Source: Notospermus geniculatus
Lineage: Eukaryota > Nemertea > Pilidiophora > Heteronemertea > Lineidae
Reading direction: 5' to 3'
Assembly: GCA_002633025.1 (NCBI GenBank)
Contig: NMRB01000996.1
Span: 177,794-241,793, forward strand
DNA length: 64,000 nucleotides
Below, piece after piece: positions 60,301 through 64,000 of this stretch (its first letter is position 1; each line of letters starts with the position of its first letter). A model generated the notes under the pieces. It was given only the letters and a program-made list of their open reading frames with translations. It made no database searches and was not told the DNA's origin. The translations under genes and the position numbers were made by a program.

Positions 60301-63300
60301 TGTGATCCCTATAGAATCTATTCCGAAGTACTGTGTTACTACATGTACAGTCTATTCCAAAGTACTCCACCACAGCAGACGGGACACACCCCGCGTAAGC
60401 GACTGCGAAATCCTGTCTGCAGTCAGATGTACTTCACTGCAGACAGGAATATAGACCATGCAGGTGTATTGTGTGTATTTATAGATCGTGGTATGCAGGG
60501 CTGGCGTAATACATTAGTTTCGCAGTAGCTCACGCAGAGTGTGTCCCTTATGGACCACTTTGATTACCTTCTTGTTTGTCTTTGTACAGTTTTCATGCCA
60601 TTCTTCAAAGTTTCCCTTCGATTCCTCCAACCATTTCATGTTCCTTTCATAATCTTTCATCTCATCTTCTTCCTTATAGTCACCAGAACCACGACTCCGA
60701 GTGGCAACACTTCCTGCAAACACACACCGAAAGACGGCAACATATTATGAAGATGGAGAGTCAAAACCTCCCTATTAAAGGAGCTGGACGTCCAAGTTGT
60801 AAACACTCATTCACTGGTTCTCTATCCACGCGATGCCTGCAGTGCTGCCACCTATTGTCGGTGATATGTACTGACGTGAATATCGTGAGCGAGTTGCATT
60901 GGACCGGGCACCAGTCTAACGATCACGGGGCGCTACTGGTGCTGCCACCTTCACGAAGGAATAAAACTAGTTTGCCGACCACTGTTTGTAAACAAACTGG
61001 TTTGTTTACAACTTGGACGTCAAACTCCTTTAAGGACACCTTGGAGACCAACAGGTGATGTCCTTAATTGAAAGGTGTCAAAATAGACAGAGGCTGGAGA
61101 TGACGAATTTGTGACTGAACTTCCACGTCCTGAACTTAAAGGTCTTCCTAGCAGAGGTGTCTGCATGGGAGGTCCACTAATTTGAACTGAGATACTGTAT
61201 TCCAGGCAGATTGACTTATATCACCAAGTAGGCCTACTCTCCGTGTATCACAAGAATGAAGTACATATGCTTACCTTTTGCTATGTTCATGAAAAGTTGT
61301 GGGATCTTCAGCTCCAACAAGAAAGCAAAGTCGTATGGCTGAAAATCATTAGCAGAAAGGGTTAAAATGCGTGCGACACACTGAGAAGTTTTGGGACATC
61401 TGCTGTTATCTAACCATATACCAGTATGTACATACCTGCCAGTTGACATCCAGGAAGTGGAGAAGACAGGCTCTGATGTAATCATACGCTGAAACTTCAG
61501 CTCTGAAATAAAGAAATTGATGATGTCACAATGTATACTTCCATGGTGTTTATGTGAAATGCAGGAGTTGGGCTATGATGGGCTAGTTGAGTAGGAATGT
61601 GTTTATGGTTCCTTACACTTTCAAAGGGTATGAGAAAGTAGAGTCGAAGAAAGGGACTCATGTAGTTATACACACATTGTTGCCTTGGCCCTGTCGAACT
61701 TATCCAAGGATTCAATCAGCTTTTTTAGGAGCGAGTAGTACGACCTCCTGACTTTTGACTCCAGATCAAGGCCTGATCCTTCAATTCCATCTGCATAATG
61801 CTTGGCAAAGTTCTCCTGGTTTTTCAGCATCTCTTTCAGGAACATCACGGTTGGGATCTGAAATGGATGCGTGAGGTGAGAAGTGGGAATGAGATTGTCA
61901 CACACAAGGACTCGTAGGTGGGAAGCTAAGCTTATATCACACCCCTGAATACAAGTGCCCAGACACGCCAGAGTTTGTTCCTATTCAGATGTCCAGTGGC
62001 AGGCAGCTTGTCATTTTGGACAGTTGTAATTCATGTAAGGGGTGATCAGCACTGGCCTCCAGCAGGCGCGAATCTGGGGGGGGGGCACCCGGCACCCCCC
62101 TTTCGGCCAACAAATCTGTAAAATTGACCGTGAAATTCTGAAATTTGGAGAAAATCATTGAAATTCACCGGAGATTTCAATGTTTCTAGCACAGTGCACC
62201 CCCTCTTTTCAGAAATCGTGGATCCACCCCTGTCCAGGGGAAAACAACCGATTGCTAGACTGACCTGGAATATATGTGGGTCGGCCATCTGTTGAATGAA
62301 CTTAGCTGCTGTCTCATAAACATCACACGTTGACTCGGCATGCCGTGCTCGCTGCTGTAACAGGTCATGTACCCTGTAATGAGGTGGTCAGTAGTGAAAA
62401 CAGAATCATGATATGACATGTGGAGTTGTCACAAAAATCAATCCACCCTTTCCTGCCAGCAACAATTTCATTTAAACAAAACAACCAAACTGGGAGTCTT
62501 ACAGAAACCTTGTAACATTGTCTGCGTTGACACAGTCAAAACGGTGACGGCGCAAACACGATGACCTAATTTAATTCAGCGCATCAAGAAGAAACTGATC
62601 TACTCACTTGTCTGTTGTGATAGCTGGATCTTGGATGAAGTCGATGACCAAACGAAACGATGGATACTTATCGTTGATAGGATTCTCATACTGGAAACAT
62701 CAGAAGGACACATGATTTACGATTGAGCTGTGTTTGGGATCAGTGCTACAAACTCATCAATCATATGCCATCTCTTCCAGCTACGTAGGTACCCCTTCAC
62801 CTCGGTGAGGAGAGGAACATTCAAGGCAAGAACACCTACCTGAAGCCTTACGCTGATGATGGGATTTGAACCAGGGACCTCCTGACCATGAGTCAGAGAC
62901 TCGAGCAGCTAGACCACCGTGGCCCCTTTAATACCCATTTCATTTGTACATGATGAATAAAGAACACACTGGAACTTGCTCAGTTTCTTTCTACACTACC
63001 CCCCACTTACCACACTCTGTTGCCTTTCTATCATGGCTGCTGATAACTTTCTGTTCTTCTTGAATGACTTCATCGTCTTCACTTTGAACTGAAAGATGAA
63101 CAGGGCCACGTGGAGTCCATTATTGAGAGTATTGCCAAATGACTTGTCGAACTTGTCATGACTTGTTGAACTTGTCAACAACTTTTACGATGATAAGATG
63201 ACAGAGACAAACCCAATAAACCAAGCTGAAGCCCTCATGTCGTTACATGTGCAAAGTACTCTTTAACTTCAAGCTTGTTCTTCGTATGTATGAACGTGTA

Positions 63301-64000
63301 GTATGTGCAGGTGCATGCCCATGTATGGACATGGAGCGTGCATGCAAGATGTATCGGTACATACCTCGGTCTTCGGCTGTATCTTTGTCAAACCAGCAAA
63401 TTTCAGCAGGTACTCTGCCTTGCCTCTGAATTGTTGAACTGAAGAAAAGAGAAAAGGAATGCATTAGTAGCAGTAGTACCCCCCCAACTAATACATGCAA
63501 GTATACCTGTATGATTGCACACATGCATGTATACATGAACATGGAACAGCGAGTTGAAAATCAGTCCTTGCACTAAACAGAAACTTACTCCGAGTGGTCT
63601 AAGATAGCCAATCGAAGACTTGGTACCATGGTTCTTGTCGCCGCTATCGTTGATGCCATTACACGTAAATACCAAACGGCAGAGGCGTCGAGGACGCTGA
63701 ATCCTTGATCTTTGATGACCCGGTAACCGAGCGTTTTGATCGAACGGATTCTGGTGTCACATCCATCACTTTGACAGCGGAGGATTGTGATCTGGATACC
63801 TACATGTAGGAAGGAATAAGAAGTGAGCCTAACTTTTTACTTCCAACAATCTTTGTTATAAGGTAGGCCTACAGGCTTGTGAATTTGTTGACAAAATGAG
63901 CCATGAAAGGGAAAGAACAATGTAAAATTTCAGCTGGACAGATGATTCTAAATTACATGTATATGTCCACTGCGTACTTACATCTGTAGTAAGTTGGAAG
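51379..64000 (-). CDS. ZZEF1: ZZEF1-like protein, C-terminal half (gene runs off the right edge)
   Basis: Thirty-two exons on the minus strand join with matching phases over about 1,455 residues, from a partial exon at 63982-64000 to the stop codon at 51379-51381. Others include 63589-63799, 63365-63425, 61676-61857, 59930-60126, 59733-59846, 59514-59557, 58648-58857, 56731-56916, 53782-54142, 53187-53383, 52418-52562 and 51379-51627. Key regions: IRSIKTLGYRVIKDQG (DOC/APC10-like), then two tandem ZZ zinc fingers (IGCDGCHVTLPGRRYRC...CATC, then FKCNACGAFIVGQ...CDICDD...CFGC). After about 1,000 residues a CUB-like block (RWVDFEVPGDTLYFKFSTDC) comes near the C-terminus. This order, and roughly 1,000 residues after the second ZZ, fit ZZEF1 (human 2,961 residues, whose ZZ fingers bind histone tails). 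The C-terminus is Lys/Gly/Ser-rich. Confidence 0.85.
52000..52180. repeat. Duplicated exon end with splice donor in the ZZEF1-like gene
   Basis: The 3' end of exon 52147-52263 plus its donor (plus-strand text acttaccagcactgagtgttg then agtatatgaag) recurs in the downstream intron at about 52001-52040 (acttaccagcgctgaatgttg) and, without the donor, near 52112. These are decoy donor sites made by local duplication. Confidence 0.7.
52990..53136. repeat. ttggctct-family MITE in a ZZEF1 intron (copy a)
   Basis: ttggctctctatcggtaact at the left; cattgagagccaa, agaaaaactct and ggagca at the right. It has the same core as 5194-5364 and 53484-53641. Confidence 0.65.
53484..53641. repeat. ttggctct-family MITE in a ZZEF1 intron (copy b)
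   Basis: tgctccataggagagttggc at the left with ctctatgggcaa; ttgcccattgagagccaa, gaaaacgctc and acgtggagca at the right. Confidence 0.7.
55215..55490 (+). repeat. tRNA-derived SINE
   Basis: The head has an A-box-like tggcgtagtggtgagagc, an anticodon-arm-like gactcatcaccagga and a B-box gggttcaattcca at tRNA spacing. A unique body and a short AT-rich/attatta tail follow. It lies in an intron of the ZZEF1-like gene, opposite to its transcription. A related head lies at 62850-62925. Confidence 0.7.
57350..57420 (-). repeat. tRNA-derived SINE head
   Basis: The minus strand reads tgtctgagtgacatagtgg (A box) and gtgggttcaactc (B box). It is the same family as 7590-7672. Confidence 0.6.
57978..58272 (+). 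repeat. Insertion flanked by about 70-bp direct repeats
   Basis: ctccaactgacacttccagt through attcgtctgccactgaaag occurs at about 57978-58048 and again at about 58197-58271. Between them lie a run of about 18 T and a roughly 130-bp segment (agcgagaacactgccttaca...). The flanking repeat is far too long for a normal target duplication. Confidence 0.75.
59202..59500. mobile_element. hAT-like short element in a ZZEF1 intron
   Basis: The ends caggcccgtagcttatag and ctagctacggccctg are near-inverted. The interior has gggggg/cccccc tracts. ctgtg lies at both borders. Non-autonomous. Confidence 0.55.
60779..61029. mobile_element. TTAA-flanked MITE with gacgtccaagttgtaaac ends
   Basis: Terminal inverted repeats of about 26 bp (aggagctggacgtccaagtt then gtaaac; inverse ending 61029) are bordered by TTAA at 60775-60778 and 61030-61033. 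251 bp, almost the same length as the TTAA element at 48094-48341 but with different ends. It sits in a ZZEF1-like intron. Confidence 0.85.
62063..62232. mobile_element. hAT-like short element with a G-run
   Basis: The left caggcgcgaatctgggg and right gtggatccacccctg resemble imperfect CAGGG...CCCTG ends. The interior has a ggggggggg/cccggcacccccc tract. Support is moderate. Confidence 0.45.
62850..62925 (-). repeat. tRNA-derived SINE head
   Basis: The minus strand reads ggggccacggtggtctagct (A box) then gactcatggtcagga (anticodon arm with CAT at the anticodon place) and ctggttcaaatccca (B box). It lacks a proper acceptor stem, so it is a SINE or a decayed tRNA and not a functional tRNA gene. 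Confidence 0.6.

Noticed and set aside
62850-62925. Functional tRNA-Met gene on the minus strand
   Set aside because: A and B boxes and a CAT anticodon are visible, but the acceptor arms do not pair properly and a related head occurs inside the SINE at 55.2 kb.

Overview
The window is genomic DNA of an invertebrate animal. It has intron-rich genes with GT-AG introns, SUEL-type lectin and somatomedin B domains, tandem families of single-exon GPCRs, tRNA-derived SINEs, very many short fold-back (MITE-like) elements, and frequent aggcctac and acatgta words. These features suggest a marine deuterostome such as an echinoderm, hemichordate or lancelet. That assignment is inference; no marker here settles the phylum, and a lophotrochozoan is not excluded.

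Layout. 1-1015 holds a broken rhodopsin-class GPCR. 2.9-9.1 kb has two same-strand lectin units, each with its own signal-peptide exon; the second continues into a von Willebrand A domain. 9.9-13.3 kb has two nearly identical single-exon GPCRs on the minus strand. 13.8-14.1 kb is a decayed DDE-type transposase. 14.5-19.4 kb encodes a 1,559-residue receptor on the minus strand with a twice-repeated somatomedin B ectodomain and a secretin/methuselah-like 7TM region. 22.6-23.7 kb is a GPCR that is intact except for one in-frame TGA. 24.7-33.0 kb is a full E4F1-like C2H2 zinc-finger gene of 14 exons. A small START/SRPBCC-like membrane protein gene follows. The 3' part of E4F1 (9 exons), the SRPBCC gene and flanking repeats are then repeated in direct orientation: unit 1 is 27831-38254 and unit 2 is 38255-50040. 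From 51.4 kb to the right edge, the minus strand carries the C-terminal half of a ZZEF1-like gene; 32 exons with consistent phases were traced.

The most informative structure is the direct duplication of about 10-12 kb. Its breakpoint lies inside an E4F1 intron, so the second E4F1 copy lacks the start and N-terminal fingers but keeps nine splice-compatible 3' exons. Comparing the units shows filled and empty sites for several transposons: a LINE end and a hAT-like element only in unit 1, a TTAA-flanked element and a large nested fold-back only in unit 2. It also shows minisatellites expanded in one copy and a tract of about 750 bp identical between copies.

A second theme is fold-back DNA. 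There are at least twenty inverted-repeat elements, including four copies of an unusual element built from a roughly 20-bp ccgcgg-centred unit. Two assembly gaps (32982-33450 and 47660-47767) and one isolated N (44148) fall in or beside the duplicated region, so false haplotype duplication must be excluded before biology is read into it.
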